A DNA stretch of 20,836 nucleotides from Solirubrobacterales bacterium (GTDB lineage Bacteria; Actinomycetota; Thermoleophilia; Solirubrobacterales; Solirubrobacteraceae), in assembly GCA_015655225.1 (NCBI GenBank), contig JAATFK010000060.1, positions 1-20,836 on the forward strand. The letters are read 5' to 3'. The notes beneath the pieces were generated by a model, which saw only the letters and a list, made by a program, of their open reading frames with translations, did not search any database and was not told the DNA's origin. The position numbers and the translations under genes were made by a program. This document shows, piece after piece, positions 20,836 through 20,836 of this stretch; position 1 is the first letter of the stretch, and the number at the start of each line of letters is the position of its first letter.

Positions 20836-20836
20836 C

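Noticed and set aside
18625..20836. CRISPR array or other regularly spaced repeats
   Set aside because: Repeated words here are few and irregularly spaced; no array-like periodicity was seen anywhere in the window.

Overview
The window is GC-rich DNA with strong G/C bias at third codon positions, frequent GTG starts and long runs of genes joined by 4-bp GTGA/ATGA overlaps. This style, with FCD-GntR, TetR and LysR regulators, a ribose-type ABC importer, a molybdenum hydroxylase and an IS110 element, fits a soil actinobacterium, possibly Solirubrobacterales. The placement is inference; no 16S or other marker gene is present.

Layout. Positions 1-483 hold no convincing protein gene. They carry a degenerate tRNA-His-like sequence on the minus strand with its own terminator-like hairpin, and several short hairpins. 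A TetR gene (484-1098, -) diverges from a four-gene plus-strand operon (1179-3927): FAH-family hydrolase, small cupin, and two SDR oxidoreductases. This operon converges, across a long hairpin, on a large minus-strand operon (15257 down to 3964). In transcription order that operon encodes a cupin, an ABC permease, a two-domain ABC ATPase, a lipoprotein sugar-type binding protein, a small ABM-like protein with an in-frame amber codon, an SDR, the large, FAD and 2Fe-2S subunits of a molybdenum hydroxylase, a second cupin paralogous to the first, a second FAH-family hydrolase and a dienelactone-hydrolase-like enzyme. A GntR gene (15445-16218, +) diverges from it across a 37-bp near-palindrome. 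Then come the two subunits of a 3-oxoacid CoA-transferase (-) and a divergent LysR gene (+).

How the genes may work together (inference): an external, sugar-like or cyclic small molecule is imported, hydroxylated by the Mo enzyme, oxidised by SDRs, opened or cleaved at C-C or ester/lactone bonds by the FAH and DLH enzymes, and its beta-keto acid product activated by the CoA-transferase. The substrate cannot be named from sequence. The repeated FAH+cupin+SDR content suggests two linked branches of one pathway under TetR and GntR control.

Right end. An IS110-family element (about 18977-20424) is inserted in a C-run inside what looks like a decayed coding sequence. Its 5' non-coding region folds by eye into two stem-enclosed loops. 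Their guide-like segments match both element ends and both insertion flanks, as expected for a bridge RNA that programs IS110 recombination. This is the most specific finding in the window. The last ~80 bp of the window are a degenerate direct repeat of positions 128-206, so related tRNA-His-derived sequences bound the window on both sides.
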